Below the pieces are notes generated by a model. The model was not told the origin of the DNA, did not search any database, and saw nothing but the letters and a program-made list of their open reading frames with translations. The position numbers and the translations under genes were made by a program. A stretch of DNA of 64,000 bases from contig NZ_CACRYJ010000058.1 of assembly GCF_902703175.1 (NCBI RefSeq), positions 124,001 to 188,000 of the forward strand, in the 5' to 3' direction. Source of the stretch: Occultella aeris. GTDB taxonomy: Bacteria; Actinomycetota; Actinomycetes; Actinomycetales; Beutenbergiaceae. The stretch's first letter is position 1; each line of letters begins with the position of its first letter. This document shows, in pieces, positions 28,108 through 36,312 of this stretch.

Positions 28108-28925
28108 GACGGGTCGGGGACGTCGGCGAACGTTTCCTCGGGGTTGCTCAACCACGTGATCGAATCCAATGGCCAGATGATGACGAAGGCGGTACCCACC
28201 ACGTTACGTATCGGAACGAACCCTCCGCCAACCGACGCGGCGTTGTATCGCGAATCCGCCGATCGCGGCCGGTTGTCCCCCATCACCCACAGGTGCCCCT
28301 CGGGCACCACGACGTCGAACGGGTCGTTGCTCGGCGCGGCGCCGTCGATCACGTACGGCTCGTCGATGGCGGCGCCGTTGACCGTGATCTGGCCGGCCTC
28401 GTTGCAGCAGACGACGTGGTCGCCGGCCACTCCGATGATCCGCTTGATGAGGTGTTCGTCGGCGTGCTCGGGCAGGATCCCGATCCACGTGAGCACCTGC
28501 TCCACCGGGTTCAGCGGCTCCGACTCGGGGTTGTCCAGCCAGCCGCCCGGATCGAGGAAGACCACGATGTCTCCGCGTTCGAGTTCGAACGGCCCCGGGG
28601 TGAGCTTGCTGACGACCAGCCGGTCGCCCACCAGGAGGGTGTCCTCCATCGAGATGCTGGGGATGTAGAAGGCCTGCGCCAGAAAGGTCTTGATGATCAG
28701 CGACAGCGCCAGCGCGGCAACGAGCACGATGACGCACTCGTGCAGGAACGACCGGAGCGCACCACGACGAGGCTTCTGCTCGCCGTCGCTCGTTTCGTCG
28801 CCTTCGCCGCCGGCCTCGTCGGTGATGGACGACGGCGTCGCGGCGTCGGTCTCGGCGGCGTCGGTTTCCGGGTCGGCGGGTGACTCCTCGGGCAGGTCCG
28901 TTGGACCGTCATGCCGTTGCGTCAC
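28104..28925 (-). CDS. lepB: Signal peptidase I
   Basis: Membrane serine protease that cleaves signal peptides of exported proteins. The 273 residues comprise an acidic cytoplasmic N-terminus (1-52), one membrane helix (about 61-82), and the catalytic domain with Ser92 in [10 protein letters not shown] and Lys161 in [30 protein letters not shown] is the conserved box E. It lies between rplS and rnhB. The first 50 residues are rich in Asp, Glu and Thr and are likely disordered. Confidence 0.96.
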   Translation of the reverse strand: MTQRHDGPTDLPEESPADPETDAAETDAATPSSITDEAGGEGDETSDGEQKPRRGALRSFLHECVIVLVAALALSLIIKTFLAQAFYIPSISMEDTLLVGDRLVVSKLTPGPFELERGDIVVFLDPGGWLDNPESEPLNPVEQVLTWIGILPEHADEHLIKRIIGVAGDHVVCCNEAGQITVNGAAIDEPYVIDGAAPSNDPFDVVVPEGHLWVMGDNRPRSADSRYNAASVGGGFVPIRNVVGTAFVIIWPLDSITWLSNPEETFADVPDPS

Positions 28926-28946
28926 CGCGCCGTCCCGTCATCCTCA

Positions 28947-28963
28947 AGCGGGCCGGGCCCGCT
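28947..28963 (-). terminator. Hairpin after rplS
   Basis: AGCGGGC-cgg-GCCCGCT, a 7-bp perfect GC stem in the 49-bp gap between rplS and lepB. Probably terminates or attenuates the rplS transcript before lepB. Confidence 0.5.
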
Positions 28964-28974
28964 GGTCACTACGT

Positions 28975-29331
28975 TCAGCTCGCGGGGGTGTCGCGACGCT
29001 CCTTGATCTTGGCGGCCTTGCCGTGGCGCTTGCGCAGGTAGTACAGCTTCGCGCGGCGCACGTCACCGCGGGTGACGACCTCGATGTGGTCGATCGTCGG
29101 GGAGTGCAGCGGGAAGGTGCGCTCGACGCCGACGCCGAAGCTGACCTTGCGGACCTTGAAGCTCTCGCGGACCCCGCCGCCGGAGCGGGCGATCACGACG
29201 CCCTGGAACACCTGGATACGGGAGCGGCTGCCCTCGATGACCTTCACGTGCACCTTGAGGGTGTCGCCGGCGCGGAACGAGGGGATGTCCGAACGCAGGG
29301 AGCCTGCGTCGATGCTGTCCAGAGTCTGCAT
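28975..29331 (-). CDS. rplS: 50S ribosomal protein L19
   Basis: The 118-residue protein ([20 protein letters not shown]) has the L19 signatures [39 protein letters not shown] and [20 protein letters not shown], with a basic end. ATG 29331 has GGGAAGG upstream; an in-frame start at 29364 is less likely. It normally follows trmD, as here, but the 176-bp gap and a leader hairpin suggest its own promoter. Confidence 0.97.
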   Translation of the reverse strand: MQTLDSIDAGSLRSDIPSFRAGDTLKVHVKVIEGSRSRIQVFQGVVIARSGGGVRESFKVRKVSFGVGVERTFPLHSPTIDHIEVVTRGDVRRAKLYYLRKRHGKAAKIKERRDTPAS

Positions 29332-29377
29332 GGTGATGCCTTCCCGCTCGTGCGCACAGGTCACGCGCGATGGTCAG

Positions 29378-29393
29378 GGTGGCCGGAGCCACC
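29378..29393 (-). promoter_or_regulatory. Leader hairpin upstream of rplS
   Basis: GGTGGC-cgga-GCCACC, a perfect 6-bp stem 47 bp before the rplS start, inside the 176-bp trmD-rplS gap. It may be a terminator of trmD or part of an L19 leader. No further elements are recognisable in the gap. Confidence 0.4.
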
Positions 29394-29507
29394 TGATGTC
29401 AGTGGTGGTCGCGTTGGTGGGCGGCTGAAGTCGCGCTCCCCTGTGGCAGAGCACGTCGCGGCCCGCGCGACTGACCTAGTTTGCCACACGGTCCGGGCAG
29501 GCGGAAA

Positions 29508-30764
29508 TCACGCGGGGCGGAGTGTGCGCGTCATCACGTAGTCGTCGGCCCGGTACGTCCCGACGGTGAACCGCTTGGTACCGGCGCGGGTGAACTCGCA
29601 CGCCCGGTAGAAGCGCTGCGCGCGCTCGTTCTGCTGGTTCACGCCGAGCCAGAGCGTGTGCACGCCGCGCTCGAGCGCCCGTGCCGCCGTTGCCGCGACG
29701 AGCGCCCGGGCCACCCCGGCCCCGTGGTGTTCCGGCAGCACGTAGCACTTGGACAGTTCCGCCGTCGGGCGCCCGGTGACGACGGCGGCGACGTCCGGGT
29801 CCGCCGGCTCGCCGTGCACGGTCATCGTGTAGCCGACGACGGCGCCGGCGACCTCGGCCACGTGCACGTCACGGTTGCGGTCACGCAGGTAGCGGCGGAA
29901 GTCGACGGCGGTGAGGTGCTCCTCGATGAAGGCCAGGACGTCCTCGGCGGGCAGTTGTGGCGGGCAGGCGAGCGGGAACGTGCGGGCGGCGACGTCGGCG
30001 ATAGCCTCAGCGTCCACGGGGCGGGCGAGCCGGATCTCGGGTGAGCCCTGCCCCGTGATGAGGTCCGGGCGGCGCCGGGCCGTGCGTTCCACGGCGCGGG
30101 CGCGGCGCCACGACCGGATCCGGCCGTGATCGCCGGAGAGCAGCACCTCGGGCACGTCCAGTCCGCGCCACGACGGCGGCTTGGTGTACACCGGGTACTC
30201 GAGCAGCCCTGCCGCACCGTGCGACTCCTCGACGAGCGACTCGGGGTTGCCGATCACGCCGGGCAACAGCCGCGCGACCGCCTCGATCACCACGAGCGCG
30301 GCCACCTCGCCGCCGTTGAGCACGTAGTCGCCGAGGGAGATCTCCCTGATGGTCACGTCGTCACGGCCGGAGTAGTGCTCGCTCACGCGGGCGTCGATAC
30401 CCTCGTACCGACCACAGGCGAACACCAACTGCCCGCCGGCGGACACCAGCAGCGCCAGTTCCTCGGCCATGGCCTGGGTCATCCGGTCCCCCGCCGGCGT
30501 CGGCACGAGGACGGTGCGGGACGGGCTGTCGGCGACCAGGACGCCATCGAGCGCGTCGCCCCACACGTCCGGCCGCATCACCATGCCGGCGCCACCGCCG
30601 AACGGCGTGTCATCCACCGTGCGGTGACGGTCGCTCGTCCAGTCCCGCAGGTCGTGGACGCCGATCTCGAGCAACCCGTCGCGGCGCGCCTTTCCCACCA
30701 AGGACAGTTCCAGCGGCGCCAGGTAACCGGGGAAGATGGTGAGGACGTCGATCCGTCCGCTCAC
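29508..30764 (-). CDS. trmD: TrmD tRNA (m1G37) methyltransferase fused to a GNAT acetyltransferase domain
   Basis: One uninterrupted 418-codon frame. Residues 1-236 are TrmD, which methylates G37 of tRNAs to prevent frameshifting: [21 protein letters not shown], the knotted SAM site [11 protein letters not shown] and [12 protein letters not shown], and [14 protein letters not shown]. The catalytic Asp169 of E. coli TrmD (TEDSF) aligns to Glu180 here (VEESH), confirmed in the DNA as gag. Residues 243-418 are a GNAT domain: [18 protein letters not shown], the acetyl-CoA loop in [19 protein letters not shown] and [20 protein letters not shown]. Typical TrmD is about 230-260 residues. The start overlaps the rimM stop (ATGA). 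The GNAT substrate is unknown. Confidence 0.92.
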   Translation of the reverse strand: MSGRIDVLTIFPGYLAPLELSLVGKARRDGLLEIGVHDLRDWTSDRHRTVDDTPFGGGAGMVMRPDVWGDALDGVLVADSPSRTVLVPTPAGDRMTQAMAEELALLVSAGGQLVFACGRYEGIDARVSEHYSGRDDVTIREISLGDYVLNGGEVAALVVIEAVARLLPGVIGNPESLVEESHGAAGLLEYPVYTKPPSWRGLDVPEVLLSGDHGRIRSWRRARAVERTARRRPDLITGQGSPEIRLARPVDAEAIADVAARTFPLACPPQLPAEDVLAFIEEHLTAVDFRRYLRDRNRDVHVAEVAGAVVGYTMTVHGEPADPDVAAVVTGRPTAELSKCYVLPEHHGAGVARALVAATAARALERGVHTLWLGVNQQNERAQRFYRACEFTRAGTKRFTVGTYRADDYVMTRTLRPA

Positions 30765-31345
30765 CGGTCCTCCCCCTGCCCGGGTTCCGCGTCGTCGGGC
30801 ACGTCGGAGCCGGCGAGCAGACCGAGCGGTGCGTCGATGATGACGCGGCCGCCGGCCACGTCCACGGTCGGCACGATCGCGCGGACGAACGGCACCAGGG
30901 TGCGCTCGCCCGAGTGCTCGCGCAGGATCAGCACGTCCTGGGCGGGGAGGTGCCGGATCCCCTCGATCTCACCCAGGGTCTCGCCGTCAGGGGTCTCGGC
31001 GCGCAGGCCGGACAACTCGTGGGGATACCACGCGTCCTCCTCGACGTCGGTCAGGGGTTCGGCGAGCAGCACCACGCCACGCATCTCCTCGGCGGCGGTC
31101 CGGTCGGTCACGCCCTCGAAACGGACGTACCAGTGCTTGCTCCGGTGGCTCAGGTCGGCGATGGTCAGCGGCCCGGCGGCGGCGGGTTCGGTCTGCAGGC
31201 TCGTACCCGGGGCGAGACGCGTCTGGGGATCGTCCGTGTGCACAGCCAGTCGCACCTCACCGCGCAGACCTTGCGCGCCTCCCACCGTCGCGACCCGGAG
31301 CAGGCTCTCAGATGCGTTCACTGGTCGATCATGGCGCATCGGCAC
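30761..31345 (-). CDS. rimM: Ribosome maturation factor RimM
   Basis: RimM assists 30S assembly at S19/16S helix 33. The 194-residue frame shows [25 protein letters not shown], then [20 protein letters not shown]-like sequence around [19 protein letters not shown], and a PRC-barrel with [18 protein letters not shown] and [18 protein letters not shown]. Starts are possible at ATG 31345, ATG 31339 and GTG 31321 and none has a clear ribosome site; the family pattern favours a short N-terminus, so GTG 31321 is quite possible. Overlaps trmD by ATGA. Confidence 0.93.
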   Translation of the reverse strand: MPMRHDRPVNASESLLRVATVGGAQGLRGEVRLAVHTDDPQTRLAPGTSLQTEPAAAGPLTIADLSHRSKHWYVRFEGVTDRTAAEEMRGVVLLAEPLTDVEEDAWYPHELSGLRAETPDGETLGEIEGIRHLPAQDVLILREHSGERTLVPFVRAIVPTVDVAGGRVIIDAPLGLLAGSDVPDDAEPGQGEDR

Positions 31346-31401
31346 GGTGCCCGGCGAACGGGTCCGGCCCGTGGCACCGAGACGACCGGCGCCGGATACG
31401 G

Positions 31402-31439
31402 ATCAGGCCCGCACCCGGCATGGCCGGGGCGGGCCTGAT
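31402..31439 (-). terminator. Hairpin between khpA and rimM
   Basis: Perfect 11-bp arms ATCAGGCCCGC (31402-31412) and GCGGGCCTGAT (31429-31439) with further pairing inside. It lies 17 bp past the khpA stop and upstream of rimM. It fits a terminator of rpsP-khpA or an attenuator controlling read-through into rimM-trmD. Confidence 0.65.
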
Positions 31440-31456
31440 TCGATGACACTCGTGCC

Positions 31457-31696
31457 TCAGCGGCGGTCGACGTCCACCACGTCCACCCGGACGGCGCCGG
31501 ACGTGGACAGCGAACCGATGACGGTCCGCAGTGCGCGGGCGGTGCGGCCGGAGCGGCCGATCACCCGGCCGAGGTCGCTGGGGTTCACCCGAACCTCGAG
31601 CAGGTCACCGCGACGCAGGGTGCGCGAGGTGACCTCGACGTCGTCGGGGTGGTCGACGATGCCACGCACGAGGTGCTCGAGTGCATCGGCCAACAT
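31457..31696 (-). CDS. khpA: KH-domain RNA-binding protein KhpA
   Basis: A 79-residue single KH domain with the GxxG loop in LGRVIGRSGRTARALRTVI. KhpA pairs with KhpB (Jag) and binds many RNAs in Gram-positive bacteria, affecting cell division. It is always between rpsP and rimM in Actinobacteria. Its ATG shares one base with the rpsP stop (TGATG), so translation is coupled. Confidence 0.93.
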   Translation of the reverse strand: MLADALEHLVRGIVDHPDDVEVTSRTLRRGDLLEVRVNPSDLGRVIGRSGRTARALRTVIGSLSTSGAVRVDVVDVDRR

Positions 31697-32178
31697 CAGG
31701 CCTGGGCCTCGGGCTCGTCGGCGCTCTCCTCAGCGGCAGGTGCCTCGGCAGCCTCGGCGGCCTTCGCGTCCGCGGCAGCCTTCGCCTCCTCGGCGGCCTT
31801 CTCGGCCTTCGCCTCGGACGCCTTGGCCTTGCGCAGCTCGGCCTCGTCCTCGGCAGCCTTGACGGCGGCGGCGGCCTCGGCGGCCCCCTCCTTGACCCTC
31901 AGGGTGCCCTCGGCGCCCGGGAGACCCTTGAAGGTCTGCCAGTCGCCGGTGACCTTGAGCAGGGCGAGGACCTGCTCGGTCGGCTGGGCGCCGACACCGA
32001 GCCAGTACTGCGCGCGCTCGCGGTTGATCTCGATCAGGGAGGGTTCCTCGGTGGGGTGGTACTTCCCGATCTCCTCGATCACGCGGCCATCGCGCTTGGT
32101 GCGCGAGTCGGCCACGACAACACGGTAGAACGGCGTCCGGATCTTGCCGTGACGCTTCAAACGGATCTTGACGGCCAC
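31696..32178 (-). CDS. rpsP: 30S ribosomal protein S16 with Ala/Glu-rich tail
   Basis: The GTG at 32178 ([19 protein letters not shown]) is preceded by AGGAGTG and gives 160 residues. The first 80 or so are the S16 core ([60 protein letters not shown]). The last 70 or so are Ala/Glu/Lys-rich ([20 protein letters not shown]), predicted helical or disordered, roughly doubling the E. coli size (82 aa). Similar tails occur in other Actinobacteria. First gene of rpsP-khpA; the longer open frame upstream is not used. Confidence 0.95.
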   Translation of the reverse strand: MAVKIRLKRHGKIRTPFYRVVVADSRTKRDGRVIEEIGKYHPTEEPSLIEINRERAQYWLGVGAQPTEQVLALLKVTGDWQTFKGLPGAEGTLRVKEGAAEAAAAVKAAEDEAELRKAKASEAKAEKAAEEAKAAADAKAAEAAEAPAAEESADEPEAQA

Positions 32179-32362
32179 TGTGGTGGTCACTCCTGGTTCA
32201 TGTGTGGGTGAGCCCGTTCGAGGGCGCCAGTGGGGCCGGCGCTGCGGATCGGGCTCGGGACACGCCGGCTGCTCGGTGAGAGGGCCGAACACCAGCGGGT
32301 ACAGCGGGTCATTCTGCCAGACCCGCACGGGTGCGTTCCACCTGCCCGCCCGGCGACATGGC

Positions 32363-32396
32363 GACACCCGGGGTGAGATGCCTCACCCCGGGTGTC
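32363..32396 (-). terminator. Perfect 15-bp hairpin terminator of the ABC operon
   Basis: GACACCCGGGGTGAG (32363-32377) and CTCACCCCGGGTGTC (32382-32396) are perfect complements around a 4-nt loop. It lies 29 bp beyond the stop of the last ABC permease gene on the minus strand and upstream of the rpsP promoter region, so it should isolate the two operons. Confidence 0.75.
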
Positions 32397-32425
32397 GTGT
32401 GACGCCCACGATCACGGCCGCTGGG

Positions 32426-33226
32426 TCACTGCCACCGGAACAGTTTCGCGGCCAGCGGGTACAGGACTGCGATGTAGGCGGCCATCACCACCATCTGCAG
32501 GGCCGGGAACTCCCCGGTGAACCAGGCGGCGCTGAGCGCCTGACTGAGCGCACCGAGCGGCGTGAACGCAGCGATCGTGGCGACCGCGTCGGGCATGAGC
32601 GGCCCGGGGGTCCACATCCCTGCGAAGAAGAGCATCGGGAAGTAGATCAGCATCCCGATCCCGCCGGCCGCCGAGGCCTTCCGCACGAGCGCCCCGATCA
32701 ACAACCCGATTCCCGCGGTTGCCGCGGCACCGAGGAGGAACGCGAGCACCGCCACGGCCGGGGACTGTGGTGCCGGAATCCCGAACGCGAGCGCCCCGGC
32801 CGCCAGGGCGAGCAGGCTGGCCGCCACGAGCGCGACCAGGTTGACGACGACCTGCGCGATCAGCACGCCCTGCGGGCGCATCGGCGTCGTCGAGATGCGC
32901 CGGAGCACGCCGAGCTCACGCGCCGTGACGATCTGCGTCGGCAGCGTGCTCAGCGCGACCGTCGCGACCGCCAACGACAGCGCGATCGGGACGTACAGGT
33001 GGATCGCCAGGTGACCGTCCCAGGGCTGCCCCATGCCGGTGATGGGGTCCCGCATCCCGGGCAGGGCGTAGCCGACACCGACCATGAGCACGGCGGGGAA
33101 CAGCAGGGCGAAGACCACGCTGCCGGTATCCCGCAGGAACAGGCGGAACTCGGAGGCGATCAGGGCGCCCAGGCCGCGCATCGGGCGCGCCGTGGACGTG
33201 GTGCGTACTGCGGTCGTGGCACTCAT
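32426..33226 (-). CDS. ABC-2 type transporter permease
   Basis: A 266-residue integral membrane protein with about six helices (ALIASEFRLFLRDTGSVVFALLFPAVLM at the N-terminus; PMLFFAGMWTPGPLMP near the C-terminus, the ABC-2 signature region). Likely exports lipids, drugs or peptides together with the ATPase encoded just upstream, whose stop overlaps its start (ATGA). Last gene of a five-gene coupled operon with a GntR regulator. Substrate unknown. Confidence 0.87.
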   Translation of the reverse strand: MSATTAVRTTSTARPMRGLGALIASEFRLFLRDTGSVVFALLFPAVLMVGVGYALPGMRDPITGMGQPWDGHLAIHLYVPIALSLAVATVALSTLPTQIVTARELGVLRRISTTPMRPQGVLIAQVVVNLVALVAASLLALAAGALAFGIPAPQSPAVAVLAFLLGAAATAGIGLLIGALVRKASAAGGIGMLIYFPMLFFAGMWTPGPLMPDAVATIAAFTPLGALSQALSAAWFTGEFPALQMVVMAAYIAVLYPLAAKLFRWQ

Positions 33227-34152
33227 GCGGCCAGCTCCTCTTCTACCGGGTGCCCGGTCACGTCCACGAAGACGTCCTCGAGCGTTCTGGTCATGGTTCG
33301 GATCTCGTCCGGGACGACGCCCACCTCGGCGAGCGCGAGGATGACGGCGGGCAGCACATGGGTCGTGCCGGTCACCTCCAGCTCGTCCTCGATCGTGGAG
33401 ACCGCATGGACGTCGGCGAGCGACTCGATCAGCTCGATCGGGTCCGCAGCGCCCTCGGGCAGCCGCATCCGGAAGGTGCGCTCGTCGCTGCCGCCACGGA
33501 TCAGCTCCTTCGGGGAGCCGGCGGCCACCACGCGCCCCTCGTCGATCACGACGAGCCTGTCGCAGAGCCGCTCGGCCTCGTCCATGAAGTGGGTGACGAG
33601 GATGATCGTGACGCCCGAGTCCCGGACCCGCTCCACCAGGTCCCAGACGTCGCGCCGGGCCTGGGGGTCCAGGCCTGTGGTCAGCTCGTCCAGGACCGCG
33701 ACCTGCGGACTGCCCACGAGCGCCAGGGCGATGGACAGCCGCTGCTTGAGCCCGCCGGAGAGCTTCGCGAACTGCTTGCGCCGGTGCTCCCCGAGGCCGA
33801 GCATGCCGATCAGCTCCTCGGGGTCCGCCGGGTCCGGGTAGAACGACGCGAACAGTTCGAGGGCCTCGATGACCGTGATCTTGGCGGGCAGGCGAGCCTC
33901 CTGAAGCTGCACGCCGAGCACTGCCCGAATCGCCTGGGGGTCCTTCCTGGGGTCTATGCCGAGGACGGACAGCGACCCCCCGTCGGCGCGACGCAGGCCG
34001 GCCAGTGTCTCCACAGTGGTGGTCTTGCCGGCGCCGTTGCGACCGAGGATCCCGAAGATCTCTCCCCGTTCGACGGCGAAGCTGACGTCCGCCACGGCGG
34101 TCTTGGCTCCGTAGGACTTACGCAGGTTCTCGACCTGCACGACGATGGTCAT
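33223..34152 (-). CDS. ABC transporter ATP-binding protein (DrrA/NatA type)
   Basis: A 309-residue ATPase beginning MTIVVQVENLRKSYGAKTAV at ATG 34152. Walker A GILGRNGAGKTTTVETL, signature LSGGLKQRLSIALAL, Walker B QVAVLDELTTGLDPQ with DEL in place of DEP, and switch His in ILVTHFMDEAERL. The C-terminal 80 residues are the extra domain typical of drug/sodium exporter ATPases. Overlaps both neighbours by ATGA, so it partners the ABC-2 permease downstream. Confidence 0.92.
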   Translation of the reverse strand: MTIVVQVENLRKSYGAKTAVADVSFAVERGEIFGILGRNGAGKTTTVETLAGLRRADGGSLSVLGIDPRKDPQAIRAVLGVQLQEARLPAKITVIEALELFASFYPDPADPEELIGMLGLGEHRRKQFAKLSGGLKQRLSIALALVGSPQVAVLDELTTGLDPQARRDVWDLVERVRDSGVTIILVTHFMDEAERLCDRLVVIDEGRVVAAGSPKELIRGGSDERTFRMRLPEGAADPIELIESLADVHAVSTIEDELEVTGTTHVLPAVILALAEVGVVPDEIRTMTRTLEDVFVDVTGHPVEEELAA

Positions 34153-34823
34153 GACATCTCCAATGGCTTGCGGATGGCGATGGTGCGGGCCATGGCGTAA
34201 CTGGCCACGGCGGTGGCGGCCGTGGTCGCCGCGATCACGGCGACCGTGAGGGCGGCGGGGTCGAGACCGCTCGCGATGATGGGCGGCAGAACCGTCAGTG
34301 GCAGCGCCGCGGTCGCCCAGGCCCCCCACCGGTAGTAGGTCAGACCGACGAGGACACCGGAGAGGCCGCCGGCCACGAACATGACGCAGTGGAACACCAG
34401 GGAGACTCCCCACGCCGAGGGGATCGGCGCGGCGGACGTGGCCGCGAAGGACCAGCCCTGGTCCAGGTAGATGCCGCGTTCGATCACCAACACCGCCGTC
34501 ATCACGACGCCGTTGACCACCCCGATCACGACGTTGCTGATCAGTGCCCCGATCACGAAGGACCGGCGGGTCATCCCAGCGGCCACGTGGACGTTGATCG
34601 TGGCGGTCACCACGATCAGGGCGACGGAGAACGGGTACCAGATCCCGCCGTAGCGGATCGTCGACATGATCGAGAACGGCGGCTCCCCCATCCGCCAGTC
34701 GAGCACCAGCGTCACCACGGCTGCGGCGATCACGCAGATGGCCCAGAACCAGGCAACCGATACCAGTGAGGCACGTGTCATCCGCTGGGCGGCGCGGGCC
34801 CACTGCGGTGCGGTGGCAGTCAT
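34149..34823 (-). CDS. Membrane protein, probable ABC permease subunit
   Basis: A 224-residue protein with about six predicted membrane helices (VSVAWFWAICVIAAAVVTLV; FSVALIVVTATINVHVAAGM; VIGALISNVVIGVVNGVVMT; three more in the C-terminal half). No catalytic motif. It lies between two ABC ATPase genes with ATGA overlaps on both sides; by analogy with YtrBC-type systems it is the permease of the upstream ATPase. Substrate unknown. Confidence 0.75.
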   Translation of the reverse strand: MTATAPQWARAAQRMTRASLVSVAWFWAICVIAAAVVTLVLDWRMGEPPFSIMSTIRYGGIWYPFSVALIVVTATINVHVAAGMTRRSFVIGALISNVVIGVVNGVVMTAVLVIERGIYLDQGWSFAATSAAPIPSAWGVSLVFHCVMFVAGGLSGVLVGLTYYRWGAWATAALPLTVLPPIIASGLDPAALTVAVIAATTAATAVASYAMARTIAIRKPLEMS

Positions 34824-35698
34824 CGGGACTCCTTCTCGGTCAGGTGGACGAACAGGTCCTGCACGCCGACGCCGCCGATCGCGACACCCGCGGCCCGCGC
34901 GGCGTCGAGTGCCGCGCCGTCGAGGTCGCCGAACACGGTGACCTCCTTGGTCGGGCCGAGCGAACGGCTCGCGACGACCCGCAGGCCGGCGGTGACGGCG
35001 TCGACCTGCGCGGTGGGGCCGGTGAGCGTGGCGCCGCGGGTGCGGAAGTCCTCCACCTCCTCGTTCAGCAGGAGCCGGCCCTCATCGAGGATGACCACGC
35101 CCGAGAACAACCGCTCGATCTCACTGATCAGGTGGCTGGACAGGATGATCGTGCGCGGGTGCTCGGCGTAGTCGGCCAGGAGCAGGTCGTAGAACCGGTA
35201 CCGCGAGGGCGCGTCCATGCCGAGGTACACCTCGTCGAACATCGTCAGCGGTGCGCGGCAGGCAAGGCCGATCACCGCCCCGAACGCGGACCGCTGCCCC
35301 CGCGAGAACGTACTGATCGCCTTCTTCCGGTTCAGCCCGAACGCGTCCACGAGCTCGTCCGCGAACTGCGCATCCCACGCGGGGCGGGCCTGTTCGTAAT
35401 AGGCCAGGCTCGCCGAGATCTTCTCGTTGGCGAGGACGTCGCCGCTCTCGCGGATCAGACTGACGCCGGCCATGACGCGTTCGTTCTCGAACGGCTCGGC
35501 GCCGTCGATGAGCACGGAGCCCGCCGTGGGCCTGCGCATCGACGCGAGCACCGAGAGCGTGCTCGTCTTGCCCGAGCCGTTGCGGCCGAGCAGGCCGTAG
35601 ATGCCGTCCGGTTCGAGGTCGAACGAGACGTTGTCGACGGCGGTGGTGCGACCGTAGCGGACGGTCAGGTCGCGGACGGAGACGGCAAAGCCGCTCAT
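34820..35698 (-). CDS. ABC transporter ATP-binding protein (YtrB-like, divergent motifs)
   Basis: A 292-residue ATPase. Walker A is intact (GLLGRNGSGKTSTLSVLASM). The signature is FSRGQRSAFGAVIGLA instead of LSGGQ, Walker B is LTMFDEVYLGMD (DEV rather than DEP), and the switch His is in ILSSHLISEIERL. Such changes occur in YtrB-like ATPases controlled by GntR/YtrA regulators. A C-terminal domain of about 80 residues follows. The start overlaps the gntR stop (ATGA). Confidence 0.9.
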   Translation of the reverse strand: MSGFAVSVRDLTVRYGRTTAVDNVSFDLEPDGIYGLLGRNGSGKTSTLSVLASMRRPTAGSVLIDGAEPFENERVMAGVSLIRESGDVLANEKISASLAYYEQARPAWDAQFADELVDAFGLNRKKAISTFSRGQRSAFGAVIGLACRAPLTMFDEVYLGMDAPSRYRFYDLLLADYAEHPRTIILSSHLISEIERLFSGVVILDEGRLLLNEEVEDFRTRGATLTGPTAQVDAVTAGLRVVASRSLGPTKEVTVFGDLDGAALDAARAAGVAIGGVGVQDLFVHLTEKESR

Positions 35699-36099
35699 CG
35701 CTGCTCTCCTTCGGTGCTGTTGGTGGTGGTGGTCAGTTCGGAAGCAGCGCCGGAGCGCTCGATCCAGCGGATCAGTTCCGAGGTGCTGATGCCCAGGACC
35801 CGGGCCTCGGCCAGGACCGGCTCGAGCAGGTCCTCGAGGAACGTCTCGCGACGGCCGGCCCGCAATCGGTCAGGTGCCCCTTCGGCGACGAACATGCCGA
35901 CTCCTCGTTGCTTGTAGAGCACGCCCTCATCCACGAGCTGGGCGAAGGCCTTGGCCGCGGTGGCCGGGTTGATTCGGAACGTCGTCGCGTACTGGGTGGT
36001 CGACATCACCTGTTCTCCCTCCGCGAGGTGCCCCGCGAGGATGTCGCCGCGGATCTGGTCCGCGATCTGGATGTAGATGGGTTCTCGACCGTCGAACAC
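35695..36099 (-). CDS. GntR family (YtrA subfamily) transcriptional regulator
   Basis: A 134-residue repressor-type protein: winged helix (EPIYIQIADQIRGDILAGHL, then STTQYATTFRINPATAAKAFAQLVDEGVLY, and the wing KQRGVGMFVAEGA) followed by a short helical dimerisation tail with no ligand-binding domain, which defines the YtrA subgroup. These regulators control ABC transporters encoded downstream, often responding to cell-envelope antibiotics. A perfect inverted repeat in its own promoter is the likely operator. Confidence 0.92.
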   Translation of the reverse strand: MFDGREPIYIQIADQIRGDILAGHLAEGEQVMSTTQYATTFRINPATAAKAFAQLVDEGVLYKQRGVGMFVAEGAPDRLRAGRRETFLEDLLEPVLAEARVLGISTSELIRWIERSGAASELTTTTNSTEGEQR

Positions 36100-36115
36100 G
36101 ACTACCTCCGTTCAC

Positions 36116-36161
36116 TGGTTCATTACTCGACTAATGAACCATAGAACCGAAGAGGTGTCAA
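36116..36161 (-). promoter_or_regulatory. Promoter and YtrA-type operator of the ABC operon
   Basis: TGGTTCATTA-ctcgac-TAATGAACCA is a perfect 10-bp inverted repeat (36116-36125 and 36132-36141). On the minus strand a consensus TTGACA -35 box lies at 36161-36156. With a 17-bp spacer the -10 (TTCATT, 36138-36133) falls inside the repeat. A repressor bound here would block polymerase, so autorepression by the adjacent GntR protein is the likely mechanism. The repeat centre is about 30 bp upstream of the gntR start. Confidence 0.72.
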
Positions 36162-36312
36162 GGCGTGGTCGGGTACGAGGCACCGACCGGTCCGCTCGCT
36201 CGTCGACCTGGTCGCCAACGCCTCGAGTCAGCCAGAAACTCAGCACGACCTCGAGGGGTTGGGGACCAACGCGGTGGTTCGGCCGGCTGGCGCGCGGGTG
36301 GCCAGCGCGCGG

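Noticed and set aside
31660-32130. Ala-rich repeat region considered as a possible CRISPR or satellite
   Set aside because: The repetition is at the codon level (Ala/Glu/Lys) within rpsP and has no regular spacer structure.
34153-34803. N-terminal extension of the second ABC ATPase
   Set aside because: The extension lies within the membrane protein gene; the ATPase family start MTIVVQVENL at 34152 overlaps the previous stop as ATGA.
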